Part shown: one piece after another, positions 23,563 to 35,639 of the stretch
Layout of the letters: the number at the start of each line of letters is the position of its first letter
How positions within the stretch are numbered: the stretch's first letter is position 1
NCBI GenBank assembly: GCA_038030265.1
Contig: CM075943.1
Span: 28,892,001 to 28,956,000 of the forward strand
Origin: Corythucha ciliata
Lineage: Eukaryota; Arthropoda; Insecta; Hemiptera; Tingidae
Direction of reading: 5' to 3'
DNA length: 64,000 bases
Position numbers and translations under genes: made by a program
The notes under the pieces: generated by a model
Databases searched by the model: none
What the model saw: only the letters and a program-made list of their open reading frames with translations
Told to the model about the DNA's origin: nothing

Positions 23563-25778
23563 TTCAAGTCTGTTGATTGCATGACCGTTGCCGCGCACTA
23601 TATTCTCTTGTACATTCGTGAGTCCTTTGAAGGCGGGCCAAAAGCGCCAGAATCGTGAGACGAACCCTTTCACCAAAGGCTCATGGCCGCCTAACCCCAA
23701 ATATATAACTGAAATAATAATCCAAATTATCTAATCGACTCAAAAACCACGCCTTTCGGTCATGAACTGGATAATTATACTTATTACGGGAAACATAATT
23801 TGCAACGTACATTCTTCCTACCCCTCCCCGCCAAACCATCCTCAAAGGCAATCAGAAGATCCAAACAATAAATACGAACCTGTCTTTTCCAGGGGTTTAA
23901 AAGTATTTTCGTCGTCCAGGCCACTAGTGTTCGAATGGTCAAACATGACGGTTATTGTGTATTTAAACAAGGGGGGGGGGGTGATCGATGGTTCCAAAAG
24001 TTCAAAAGAAATGGATGACTGATGGTTGAGTATGATTAGGATATAAACAACCTTTGACGAGGATAAACAGCCTTTGACGAAAGTTAAAATGGGGAAAAAA
24101 AAATCACATCTCTGTATTTTTAAATTTTCCCTGTTTCCCGGATGATGCCTGTCCATGATTATACGTTTTTACGAGAATTTTCCTTTGTACCCGCGAGTGA
24201 ACGCGCTAAAAGAACAAACATACTCACACATCCAGACACAAAATATTAATCTCTTTAGGTCTTTGTTTGACGTTGTTCTACCTATTGAAATGACGTGCAA
24301 CTCATTTTTCCATAATTTTATGAACGACGCGACGGGAGAAAGAAAAGAGTAAACAAAATTTACGGACAACATGAATATTTCAACAGGATCTCTTCCATTT
24401 TTAATTTTTTTATACAATTGAGAGGCGTCTAAATTCGCGGGGTCTAAACTTTGATGACACTTCTGATCTCAGGCAAACTTAGCTTTCTTCTAATACCCCC
24501 CTCAACAACCAATGAATTCCTTTTTAGCACCCAGTTAACAAATTGTGTAATGCGGTAAAAATCACACCTATTATAACCGTCTGAGAATGGGTTCCCACGG
24601 AGTATTATAATACCTGAAACAAGAGAGGGATTGAATTTTTTTTGTTTCGCCTTAATCTGATCGGAAGAGTGCCTGAATAAACACTTTCTCTCAATCTCTG
24701 CAACCCCCTTATCCTCCTTCAATTTTTTCTGTTCCCTAGAAGAACAACAGCGAAAATGATACTAAAATACTCATGTTAATGGCAGTGGTCAGGTGGAGGG
24801 GTGGGGGAGAGAACGGAAACCTCGAAGTCATGCGTTAAGTAAGGAAAGAGATTTCACTCATGTTCCAGGCGAACCACTCGTTTCTCAAAGGAAGGATTGG
24901 GAACGCCAGGACATTCTATTCATGTTTTCATTCTAACGAACAATTTTTTGTGTCTCGTCTTTTTTTTTCTTCAAACAAAAGCTTCGAGGCCTACGAATGA
25001 CCCTCCTCGCCGTTTCCGCACCTTCAACTAAACAGGCCGATTTCTAAAATTAAAAAAATCAGGTTTCTTGTCACGCTCGTGCGACAAGGGCAATTTTCAG
25101 CATAGAAGGGTTCTGTTCCACTCAAGGCTTGAAAATCACTTCTCTTAGCCCCCCACCCCATTGGAACCCTTAAAAATATTAATTTGATACTTCGTGGGAA
25201 TGACGTTGTTACCCAATTCTTTAAAAAGCTAGAAAAAAACGATAACGAGAGAGTTTCTTTTCTCCCCTCCCATCCATAACATTTTTTTTTTGTCATAAGA
25301 AATCAATTTAAAAGGACAGAGTGCATTGTTCTTTACAGAGCATTACAGGTGGTGGGGAAGGGGCACCACTTCATTCGTTAAGCAATAAGCGCGCGGTTCT
25401 GACTCATTTTCGTAATTATTGGGGCAAACGTCACGTATTGCCATACATATTTTTTTCCTTTGTTATTCTTTTTAACCAAATTATTCAACTTGCTTCAGTC
25501 GGCCGCGTGTCCTGATTAATTTTATTGTTTCGAGGGTATGTCAGATGAGGGGGGGAGGACACAAGGCAAAGTCTTCGAGGTGGTTAAAAAAAATAGTCAT
25601 TATGCAATTTTCTTCGTCAAATTTTACAATTTTTATTTTTTTTCATCGTCGCACCTCACCCGTCGCGTTAATTTGAATGGATGACCCGTTCTTACAAGTT
25701 TAGACTAAGAGACTGGCATTCGTAATAATGACCATAGTACACCAGGTACCCATAATTCCGCTCGAAAACGGTAAATTG
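23563..25778. other. Unassigned stretch, AT-rich
   Basis: Scattered minus- and plus-strand frames of up to about 100 codons lack domains or splice context. G/C runs at about 23972 and 25549. Nothing further supported. Confidence 0.3.
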
Positions 25779-27684
25779 TATAAATTACATTTTTTTTTTT
25801 TTTTTTTTAAACAACTCCCACGGGTAGGAGGGTTGCCCCCCCCCCCCGGCACGGAATCCTAGGTGGATTATTGTGCCCCCCCCCCTGGGTCTGTGGATCT
25901 AGTCCAGGATTCCCTTCCCTCTGACGAGGTTTAGGAGGTCCTCGGCTAGAGTTTCGCCGGTCGGAGCACCCTCGAGTTGGTCGGCCCCGAAGATACTAAG
26001 CCGGCGGCCCGCGAGCGCCTCACATTCGAACACGATGTAATGGGCGGTCTCGTCTTCTTCCCCACACAGTCTGCACACCGGGGACTCCGTGGTTACCCCG
26101 ATGCGGTGTAGATGATAACGGAGCTGGCAGAATCCCGTAATAAGGCCTACCACCGTTCTAAGGTCTCTCCGGCTAAGTCGGAGCAATTTGCTCGTAAGCC
26201 TCCTGCACGGTCCTTCGACCATGCGCTTACTCTGCTGATGTCCCTCCAGTCTCTGCCAGCGAATAGCCGCCTGGGCATTAACCCACTTGGCTATCGCCAT
26301 CCTGAAGGTCGATGGCGGGACGCCGAGCGCCGGCTCCGGGCCAGTGAAGTCTCCATTCGAGCCCTCCCTGGCCAAGGAGTCCGCCTGCTCGTTCCCGTAG
26401 ATACCCTTGTGTCCCGGTACCCATTCAAGGCTTACCTTGTTATCCTGGGCCAGCAGACTAAGGCTTTGGCGGCAGTCCCATACAAGCCCGGAGCTCACTA
26501 TCGGAGCCGTTAGTGCCTTAATGGCAGCCTGGCTATCCGTGAGGATACGTATATGGGCATTTTGCACGTCCCTACGTATATTCTCAGCAGCACAGGCCTT
26601 GATTGCGTAGACTTCGGCTTGGAATACCGAGGTGTATACCCCCATAGGTGTAGACAGCCTCCATTCGGGTTCCACCCCGTACACCCCCGCACCAGTCCCG
26701 TTATTCGTTTTAGAGCCGTCTGTAAACCACAATCGCTCCTTGTGATTTCTTTTCACTGCCTGCCCCTCACCGTACCCAAGGCGGACGGAGAAGGGACAGC
26801 GTTCACCGAGGGTTTTGGGCATGATGTCCGGCATCATGCCCAGCACTGGGTCCCGAACTGTGTCCAGGATCCCAGTGTGGGTCCTCCTAGAATTAAGGCT
26901 CCCACCCCTCCATAAACCACCCCATTTATGCCTTAGGGCCGACATTGCCGCCACCCCCTTGATGAAGATGTCAACGGGAGGGAGTCCCGTCAGTATCTCC
27001 ATCGTTGCAGTAGGAGTGGAGTGCATAGCCCCAGTGACCATTAGGCACGCCAGTCTCTGAACACTAGTGAGGGTATTTCTGGCCCCCACTTGTTCCGCTT
27101 TGTGCCACCAGACCACTGAGCAATATGTCAGTGCGGGTCTGACTATCGCCGTATATAGCCATAAGACCATTTGCGGCCTCAGTCCCCACGTTTTGCCGCA
27201 GGCATTTTTCGTCCTCATAAGCAGCATTTTACCCCTGTCGGCAACCCTGCCCAGGTGCTTGTTCCAGGTGAGCGTGGAGTCCAGGGTTACCCCCAGATAC
27301 TTCACTTCCCTCCGAAGAGATAGCCTGGTATCGTAGAACAGGGGTTCTTTAAAGTCCCCCAAATTCCTCTTTCTAGTGAAGGCCACTAGGTTGGTCTTGT
27401 CAGGGTTTACATTCAGCCCTTCCTTCCCACACCAGTCCTTCACTATATTCAATGCTGACTGAGTCAAGTCCGACACCACTCCGACATGTCGCCCTCTAAT
27501 GACGACGACAATGTCGTCCGCGTATCCCTGGACATAGAACCCATTATCAGCCAGCCGCACCAATAAGGAATTGGCCACCATGCCCCACATTAGGGGTGAC
27601 AAACCCCCCCCCCCCCTGTGGGCATCCCTTCTTTACAGCCACCTCCAGGGATTCCCCAAGGAGCGTGGCGGTAATAAATTACAT
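25779..27684 (-). mobile_element. 5'-truncated non-LTR retrotransposon insertion
   Basis: Reading on the minus strand, the element begins at about 27670 in the middle of a reverse transcriptase and ends in an A-tail (T-run 25791-25810 on the plus strand). Near-identical 13-14-bp flanks, gtataaattacat (25779-25791) and gtaataaattacat (27671-27684), are its target-site duplication. 5' truncation, A-tail and a target duplication are the signature of target-primed reverse transcription. It contains one long frame (separate entry). Confidence 0.85.
25899..27668 (-). pseudogene. Non-LTR retrotransposon ORF2 C-terminal part: RT, RNase H, zinc knuckle
   Basis: From 27602 down, 567 codons are open. 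The RT active site YADD is at about residue 28. The 'thumb' region follows (KYLGVTLDSTLTWNKHL). An RNase H domain has its acidic residues in FTDGSK, FQAEVYA, LTDSQAA and NEQAD. A C-terminal zinc knuckle reads CRLC....H.....C. Upstream, the RT motif KKGCPQGG is still readable (27620-27665) but in another frame: a 13-nt C-run on the plus strand (27604-27616) breaks the join. RNase H with a terminal CCHC motif points to the I/LOA/R1 side of non-LTR elements. It cannot move itself because the N-terminal half, including the endonuclease, is absent. Confidence 0.85.
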
Positions 27685-28265
27685 TACCCCGGAATCAGAT
27701 TTTTCAGAGCAAAAGTGATCAATTATCCCTGAAAACTGAGTGTTTGGCACTGTGACTGGTATATTTTTGCCTTCAAATCCAACCATTTGGAATCGAAAAT
27801 CCAGATTTTGCCCCACCCTGATGGCTGCCACTCTGGACCGCACAGCAGGATGATTTGGTCATAAAACTTGTAATCTTGACCACAACACTGTGGGGTTCCG
27901 GCTTTAAAAAAGGCCAATTCTTCACAATTACAAGGTCAAAGAACTAACAATAGGATCTCTAAACTGAGTATCTGCATCACGATTGCCCGCTGAGAATGGT
28001 CAAAAAACAAATACTGGTCATTTCGGTCAACGGAAATACTGGTCATTTCGATTAATCAACTCAAATATTCTGCTTACAGAAAACCCGTACTGCCCGTTTT
28101 AAAAACTCCAATTGGTCGCGAATTTCGCCCTGATTTAGCGCTGGGCCAGTCATGAGGTTGATAAGCAGGTCGGCCACTCGGTCGACAAAGCGTCAAGTAG
28201 CCTAACCCGTGAAATTGTTTTTTTCGAGAGCCAAGCCTGTGAAATTCTGATTTCAATAGAGCCAC
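27685..28265. other. Spacer with a few degenerate repeat units
   Basis: About 28070-28260 has units of the 30-40-nt repeat family (aaattg..ttcgagagccaagcc). No gene. Confidence 0.3.
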
Positions 28266-29361
28266 TTATGGCGGATTTCACCACCGAGAGTTAAGGTTTG
28301 AGTTACGGGTAACTCGGAGTTAGCGTAAAAAAAGTGTTTCACTACTTCGAGTTATGCTTAACCTTGGAGTTACCGAGAGGAACCTCCTCTCTTCTCCGTC
28401 TTAACCAACGATATATAAAAGAACTGGATTGCTCATCACTGCTGATAAAGACCAGCTGATAATATCCATCAAATAAGCTCCCATAGTGGATGAGAGGGGT
28501 GGAGTTTCAAAATAAGTGCCATATTGCCATAACTACACAAGGAGAGGGACAGGGTGATTGTTTACCAGGGGACGACCTGCCCCCTCCACGCCCCTCCAGT
28601 CCTCTGTGAGCAATCCAGGTTTATATGTATATCGTTGGTCTTAACTCAAAGAAATAAGAATGAGTTTCATCAACAAAAGTTAGAGTTGGAGTTAAGGATA
28701 ACCCGGAGTTCAAGAAAAAATGCGTTTCTCCACTTTGAGTTTGTCTTTACGAGCGGGTTACCAAGAGATTTAACTCCCAGATCTTATTCTCTACTATTTC
28801 CAGGGAATAATTTCTTGACTCGGACATAACCTTGTGTCAGGCCCAAAAAATATTTTTTAAATTTCGTTCTGTCTTGAATTTTTATGTAAAAAAAAGTGAT
28901 AATGAAACAGCGCACTGCTATATTCATATATCTAGACGGGTTCAATAAGGGCGACGATCATAAAGGGATATATGGAAGGGTAACAATCCGCTCTCAAAGA
29001 CGGTTAGGACGGGGCGGCTCACGATATTGCGGGTTCGTAAGGAGGTCGGTGTAAATTCAATAGTAAGAATAAAATGATGTTTTAATTCACAAAAGTCTGA
29101 ATAACAAATGAGAACTACAACGCGTATAAAGTATCAAAATCCTATATTATGATAGATCGCTTGTTCACTTGTGGGTCGTCCGGTCCTTCATCGGCGGACC
29201 GGACTGTTGATTCGGCCGTATGGCTTCAAATGAATTCCACAGCCTGTAGCTAAAGAACGCACGTTATTATGCTGCTTATTATTGGGAGTTGCCTCTTTGC
29301 CTGTCGGTCACTTCGGGACACATCAGATACTGTGGAAAGGCAATAGCATCTGATTGTGAGT

Positions 29362-29565
29362 CTATAGCACGAAGTGGAACTGAGGCGGACGGTAGTCGTA
29401 ACCCTGAGACGATGAGCTTTCTCTCTGAAGCGATAACGCTTGGGCCAGTGCGAATGAGTCGATGCTGTCGAATTTGTCCGCGATCTCCTTCCACCTATCT
29501 TTCTTTCTTTCCACACAACTGCGTCTGTTTTTCATGATCAAGAACTCCTCATCTCTTCGCCACAA
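29362..29565 (-). pseudogene. Myb/SANT-like fragment
   Basis: A 67-codon minus-strand frame includes RDEEFLIMKNRRSCVERK followed by KDRWKEIADKFDSIDSF. The spacing (DEE..L, basic stretch, W..IA..F) resembles the Myb/SANT-like DNA-binding protein carried by PIF/Harbinger elements. It is short and lacks the first helix tryptophan, so it is a remnant. The call rests on pattern and on the TWA-flanked element that contains it. Confidence 0.35.
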
Positions 29566-29956
29566 CCGACACTTTGAAAATTTTGCGTACCGCTTCTATG
29601 AATTAATAAACGAAATTCGTGTAGAATAGAACGATTTCCCCAAAATTATAAAAAATCTAGCCAAAAGCGAATGTCCGAGAACGACTGCAATGAACAAATT
29701 TCATTGGTCTGATGAGCTGCTGTGTAGATAAAAATTATTACTGTAGACAGCTTTATCATGAAGAATTGACTCCGTCTCTTGGCTTTTTCTCTCCCCCGCA
29801 GTTTTTCTTCTCTTTTTCTCTCTCTTGTTTTCGTTTTATTTTCCGGGTAAGCTGAAATGATGTCGAAAATTGTCTTCATTTGAATTGTCCTCAGTGAGGC
29901 TATTTGAATGTGCTATATTCTCGGTGAAAACCCGAAGGGGTCTGGGAAAAAACTAA

Positions 29957-30092
29957 GGCCCGTATTTATGAACGTTCCTTGAAGCTTCCTTGAGTCAAGG
30001 AACCGATGAGAACAGTTTTGAACACAGTAAAAACATCTGTTCTAATGAATTTCAAGGGTTGCTTGATGTCAAGGAACGTTCATAAATACGGA
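29957..30092. mobile_element. Tourist-like MITE, family 1, copy 3
   Basis: Palindromic unit with GCCCGTATTTATGAACG ends and TAA next to both ends. It is nested in the 28269-30442 element. Confidence 0.75.
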
Positions 30093-30445
30093 CATAAGGG
30101 TTTGGTAACTCCAATTTGGAATTGATGGTGAAACGGGATCTCTTCTAACTCGAACGGACTCTTAACTCCTAGAGTTAGCTAGCCCTCGCTATAACACCGA
30201 CCAAATGTAGTTTTCTCCATTTCTACCACAGAAAGTTCACAATTCTTTGTTCTCAGCTGAGAGTTGAGGTTCGAGTTTACGGTTAACTTGGGGTTAGCGA
30301 AAAAAATCGTTTCACTTCTTCGAGTTAGTCTTGGCCTGCGGGTTAGTTAGCAAGAGCTCAAAACCTTTCTTAACCTCGAGTCACTCTTAACTTTGAGAGT
30401 TAAGTAGCCCGCACTTTAACTCAAACTTGGAGAAATCCGCCATTA

Positions 30446-32200
30446 ATAGAAGAAATTTATTTATAAAATACCCGAGATATTGGTTTTTGTTAGCACCAAT
30501 CCCCGAAATTTTATTTTTGAAGGATCCCCCATACCCACACTAACATGAAGTTCAATTTTGAGAGAGTCAAACACTCTACAACACTCTACAAAAAAACTTA
30601 ATTACGCGGTTGGTTGCTGAAAACCCAATTTCGTGGGGTCGCTTGTTTAAAATTTTAAAATACTATGTATATCTACTTAAAATACTAATTTTGCGGATTT
30701 ATCAAAAAAAGAAATGTTTTCGCTTGTCTGGCTCGCTATAAAATAATTTCTCGCATTTCGCTCACTCAATAAATCCGAATTTCCCGGATTTTTTATTGCT
30801 GAAACCCCAATTCCACGGGGCTGCCTCATAAAAACTATTAGTACCTCCCTTGGGATTTTCACGAAAAACCCAATTTTGCGAGTTTGGCTAGCTTTCTATA
30901 TCTAAATATTGCAAGTTAACGAGTTTGGTATCTAAAATAAATTGATTGGGGAAGGACCCACTTTCCTCTACAGCAACCAGAATTCAGGACAAATTTTCTA
31001 GTTTTGTGGTCTTATAGCCAAAACAAATTCAAACCAACTCCCTCCCTCCATCCTTCATGCATCTATCCCAACAGGGTACGCATCGACTGTGGCGAGTGAT
31101 GCACCGTGGTAAGTGCATTAAGACACGCTCAATTTGAGTAGAACTCGAACTTTCTTTGTTAATTTAGGCATCGCCGCGCCGTTAATTGCGATGGGAGTAA
31201 TTTCGCCTTACATAGCTGGGCCGGCTGTAATTTGAGTTTACTCGCTAAGTTGCTAACGAGCTACAATTTATTATATTATTCAAATAGTTGGTTTTTGTTC
31301 AAACCACCCGAGGTGTTTTTTTTTTTTTTTTAACGCGGTGGGCTGTGGGTGGGTGGGGGTTACTTCAAATTATGTCAAGAGCAGTTGCCCTCATCTCATT
31401 CGTTTAGCAACTCATTTCTTTCTTCTTTTATTATTATTTTTTTTTTGTTTGGAATAGAGCGTCGTATAATTGAGGCAATTTGGGTTGTTTTTACAGGAGT
31501 TATTAAAATTGTTCACCCCCCCCCCTCATCCCACTTCCTAAAACAACCCATCCACTTCACTCAGATCCCTCCCAACAAAGCGGTCTTACGCGATTGATGG
31601 TAAAAAAAAAAAATAATAAAAAATAGGGGAAGGGTTCAGAATCTGACGGTTTCGCCATCGAACTATGGACTGAGGAGTGGTAGGGGGTTTTAAAGAGAAA
31701 AATCTCCTTCGGTTGTAAATACCTGGTTTTCAATAACAAATTAATCCGCGAAATAAATCCAGCCCCCACCCCACATTCACTATTTACAGTTAGCTCGATG
31801 AACTGATTTTTTTTTTTTGTTCAGCTATTCTCGTGCCGTATGAAAAAGAAGAGAGAGCGTGCGCTATATGATGTCGATCAACGGAACGGAACTTATTATT
31901 TTTATTTTTTTTTAACTCGAACGCGGAATTAAGGTGAGATGCGTCTTCAAATTACCCAACGAAGGGAAATTATTGTAAGGCGAGAAGAGTGGGAGAGTGA
32001 CAGAAGGGTTAACGAGATGCATTTTTTGCGTGTATTTTAAAGAGGTTGTAGTTATTCTTAGATTATTTTTGAACGTTGCAGCGACCTTTAACCGAATTAT
32101 TTATCCTTAATAACCAAAAATGAACAGGATTAACTTGATAGTGGGCGCAATAATGACATTTGAAACGATTTACAGCAAATAAAATTAAATGAAAAATTAC
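30446..32200. repeat. Degenerate 30-40-nt array then AT-rich spacer
   Basis: About 30470-30930 is an array of the 'cccaatttcgcggg' type units in one orientation. The remainder has T-runs (31320, 31800, 31905) and a C-run near 31518, with no gene recognised. Confidence 0.45.
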
Positions 32201-32356
32201 CTGAACTCTCCGGATGATTAACAACTTGAAGAAATGAACTTAAAAACAGAAACAAACAAAAAACAGAAAAAGCACACGAGCACCCAGTTAATTTCACTTG
32301 AAAGCCCTCCGTTGAATTAATTACGAAACACCCGCACGAAACTCTAAACACCGACT
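32201..32356 (-). promoter_or_regulatory. Possible transcription start and non-coding leader exon (minus)
   Basis: On the minus strand GTTCAGTCGG at about 32358 resembles an arthropod initiator (TCAGT). It is followed by 156 nt containing no ATG and then a consensus-like donor CAG|GTAATTT. An ATG-free segment between an initiator and a donor is what a 5'-untranslated first exon looks like. It could belong to a minus-strand gene further left, such as the one ending at 16862. No coding exon could be joined to it. Confidence 0.25.
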
Positions 32357-32970
32357 GAACGTGAACTGAAAGTTGCCAACCCGAATTCCACCAACAAAAA
32401 AAAAATTTTGTTTTCAAGGAACTGTATTCAACACGACGCCACCACCACCATCAGGTGCCCCCTCCACGGGCCACGTCACACAAATCATACCCCCCCCCCC
32501 TTGGCACCCGACCCAGTCGAGAATCGACGCCACGTGAAAAGATCAGAAAAGAAGTTGAGCCGTCGGAGGTCTAGCAGATAGAGGTCCTTAGTCCTTCGCG
32601 TTGTTCCTCGGAAGAAGGCAAAGAAGAATGGGAATGAAAGAAGAAAAAAATGGGACACGTGGGAGATGGCAAGGTCCTGGTTGTTGCCTTCTTAATTGAA
32701 CATTTTTGGTCTGAAGGGGTCAATTTAAATGGATCAAGAAGGTCCTTATTTAAAAAAAACAAAAAAACGCTTCCTCGTAGGTCCAAAGGTCGCGTACGAC
32801 CCTGTATTTACTCTATTAACGGCGTTTATAATTTTTATAAAAGGCAACCATTTGAATACATGGGCGTAGCCCGGAAGCAGTGGATTCGTAGAAAAAATAA
32901 TCAATCGTCGTATTTTTGGGACAAAACTGTTTATCGGATGCAGATTGATTGTTTGGGGTGTCATAAGCCC

Positions 32971-33244
32971 AATGGTGGATCCAGGAAACACGGGAGGGGG
33001 GGGAGTGCATTGAATTTAGAAAATAGCTAAATGAAAATGATAGGGGGGTTGGAAGAGGCTCCTCAAGACAGAAACAATCATAATGGAAGAAATCGCAAAT
33101 GAAGAAATAATGTGCAGTTACATAGTTCTTTTGAAAATTTTGCATGAAAATAAAGTACCTAATTTCATTTTTTGGTGATTTTGTGTGTTGGGCGTGGGAA
33201 TATGTCCCTAATATCCCCCTCCCTTCCTATGGATCCGCCACTGC
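32971..33244. repeat. Short inverted-repeat element
   Basis: Left end AATGGTGGATCCAGGAA followed by a G-run; right end is the rough inverse (TTCCTATGGATCCGCCACTG). About 270 bp, no coding content. Confidence 0.4.
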
Positions 33245-33659
33245 ATAAACGGCCACGTATATTCGGTTCAAATCGAAACACATTGTGAAAGTGCCCCTAA
33301 AAGGCCACTCATGAACCGATAAGTTCTCAATAGAAAATACCTGAAGTTATGTTTAAAACGACTATTATTTAGCTTCAGAAACGTGCAAATACCACACTAA
33401 TCCGTTCCGCCCTTCAGGACGTAAATTGTAATCCACCCCCCCCCATTACGAAGCCATGTGAAAAGCACGTTTGTGGCAGTCGTCCTTCTAGAAAAAGTTT
33501 CCTGGATCCACATTGAGGAAGTATAACACATTTTCCAAAATCATGCTGTCGTGATAGCTTAGGTACCAAAACTCATGAAAACACGATACAGGCTAGATAG
33601 ACTGATGATGTAATAACAGCAAAAAGCATGACCTTCCTAATAGCTTCCCACAAATCAAA

Positions 33660-34100
33660 CAATAGGACTTGAGAGAATCGGAAGGACAAGAAGGGATGAG
33701 ACGTGATAACAGCCTAGAGGCGGAGGATTGGGAGGGGTCACAACCCCTTAACTACGCCACGAGTCACCGGCCGTTTAACGAAGATTGCACCCAAGGTGCG
33801 GTCCAGTCTCCGTTTCGACCTCAGACCATCAGCCACCTCGGGCTACTCAGTCCTGGTCTCATCAGCCCGGCAATCAAGCCGATGGACCGCCCCTCGCCGG
33901 GAGCGGAGGTGCTACTGCACTACGATACCCCGCCCCTGGCTCTCAACCCGTTCTGGTAAGACCAAGACGGGGATTACCCGGCTCACCAGAACCGATGAGA
34001 ATCGTGAGGGCGGAACGGGGACTAGCGATATTGCGGCTATAAGAACAAATTGGATGTAGGGGGCTAAGCGCCCACCAGGTTTAAGGTAAAAAAAAATTGG
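33660..34100 (+). repeat. GC-rich block ending in an A-run, possible retrotransposon 3' end
   Basis: This roughly 430-bp block is markedly richer in GC than its surroundings and ends gtttaaggtaaaaaaaaatt, like the 3' tail of a non-LTR element or SINE. It has a 96-codon frame without recognisable motifs. No zinc knuckle or RT motif was found. Confidence 0.3.
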
Positions 34101-34410
34101 CAAGTTTTATTATTTCGCTATAAATCGAAATCAATCATTTACGCACTATTCAATTTCTGGTCATATTTAGTAATTTTCTTTCGAACAAAAATGTTTCCAG
34201 CGATTTTTATTTTTTATGTTACTTCATAGAACATCGGGGAGGAATAATTAGTGGTAGCAAGGGAATAGTAGAGGTTTATCGTAGTTCAGGTAGGAGGAAC
34301 TTGGATTCGTCATAGCCAAAGGAAGGATTTCAAAATCCTTCATCCTTCTTCTTATTGTGAACCGCTAGTTTTTAGGATAGGGAGTTGTAAATATATCTGG
34401 GGATTTAATT
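34101..34410. other. Unassigned spacer
   Basis: AT-rich, nothing recognised. Confidence 0.3.
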
Positions 34411-34975
34411 GTTAGAACAATATTACTCCCCCCCTCACTAAACCTCATCGACTAAACTTTTGTTTGACTTTTCAGCACCGTGGACTAAGTGTATGAGTAA
34501 TAGCCCTGGCTACACATATTATTATAACCATCTCACCCGAGAATCACTGTACGAAAGTCATCGGCCTGTTGCGTCAAATGCCTCCACAGAGTGAGTCTTG
34601 AGTGTACATCCTGCCTCCGCATGCTCAAACATTTGTTTTGGTACTTTTTTTCAGAGACTGCGTCGCCAGCCAATATATCTGGGAATGGGAGGAGGGTGTT
34701 GGTGTGCAAATGGAAGAACCAGTTAAGGGTGTCCTTCACAAGGACCAATTGTTAAGTTTTGTAAAAAGCGCGAGATAAATATCTGTCCTTAAAACAGAAT
34801 CCTCAATAATGTATAAGTTAATTATTTTATTTTATAAGAAAATGTTATTATTTCATTTTTTAACTTGTTGATTGTACAAGATATTTTATATTGATCGAGT
34901 TCTTAATTCTACCTTTTGGGCTTTTGCAAATCTTGAAACGAGCTCTCTGGCCCTTGAGCCTTGTACATGAGGATA
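34411..34975 (+). pseudogene. Inverted duplicate of the CMTR1 3' end (last two exons)
   Basis: This segment is nearly identical to the complement of 52882-53449. It carries the last part of an intron, the WW-domain exon (34475-34589), a 64-nt intron that matches base for base, the final coding exon to its TAA (34654-34777), and about 200 nt of 3' flank. Differences in the coding part are few: one Thr-to-Pro change, one Arg-to-Ser change and two synonymous or junction changes. The homology starts exactly at the GT of the upstream intron donor, so the preceding exon is missing and nothing upstream could supply a start. It is a recent DNA-level copy (introns kept), not a processed pseudogene, unless it reflects misassembly. 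Confidence 0.85.
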
Positions 34976-35009
34976 GTACATCCTTAAAGAAAATCGCCTT
35001 AGGCTAGGG

Positions 35010-35193
35010 TTACTATGCATGCGATTTCTGACGAAAATGTGTTCTGACGAGCTCTGATGAATTCGCGTAAATAAACAAACGTCTGCTTTTCAATGAAAGT
35101 AGTTACTGTATGGGAGAGAAATCCTCGTCAGAATACGTTCGGGGGACAAACTCGTCAGAACAAATTTTCGTCAGAAGTCGCATGCATAGTAAC
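35010..35193. mobile_element. MITE with GTTACTATGCATGCGA ends
   Basis: About 184 bp, ends are GTTACTATGCATGCGA and its inverse, followed inward by inverted TCTGACGAAAAT blocks. It lies just beyond the CMTR1 duplicate. Confidence 0.65.
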
Positions 35194-35639
35194 GGAAGCC
35201 TTAGGAGGAAGGATATATAATTACTGGGGCTAAAACACATTCTGTCCACTTAGGGATGGACTCTCGCTGGAATTTTAGGAGATTTGGCACTTACCACATA
35301 ACATTTTTTCGCTACACTAGTTATTTTCTGGTGCAAATAATGGGGAACTTGCATGAATGTCCGATTTGGGAGAAAAGTATACCGGTGAATTGGCACATGG
35401 ATAGAAGGATATCAACGGTAGTTGCAGCCCAATTAGTGCATTTGGTGATTTTTAAATAAATTTCAAAGTTCTTCAAGAGGGTATAGATGGTACGAGGGAA
35501 AAATACGTCAATCCCTACTTTTGAAGCATGTGATTAGGGCACTCTAACATTTTTTGTTTACAAATAACAAGAAAATTTGTCTTACCCCCTCTTCCTCACC
35601 CCAGCCATTTCATTAAATAGGCTTTGACGTTATCAAATC
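35194..35639. other. Unassigned spacer
   Basis: A plus-strand frame at 35256-35459 lacks recognisable features. It begins tctgtccacttagggatggactctc, a phrase that recurs at about 50461 (tctgtccacttagtaatagactctc), so this is repeat-derived. Confidence 0.35.

Larger units (their letters stand above)
28269..30442. mobile_element. PIF/Harbinger-like DNA transposon with Myb/SANT-like relic
   Basis: The ends are inverted TGGCGGATTTC, followed by GAGTTAA-rich blocks that continue as longer imperfect inverted repeats (28290-28400 against 30260-30430). TTA directly flanks both ends (28266-28268, 30443-30445), the TWA target duplication of PIF/Harbinger. A minus-strand Myb/SANT-like fragment lies inside. 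A TAA-flanked MITE (29957-30092) has inserted near the right end. No transposase frame remains. Confidence 0.65.

Noticed and set aside
32650..33030. 126-codon plus-strand frame
   Set aside because: It runs into a small inverted-repeat element and a G-run; no recognisable motif.
33669..33959. Three overlapping plus-strand frames in a GC-rich block
   Set aside because: GC-rich sequence opens several frames at once; none has motifs. Kept only as a possible retrotransposon tail.
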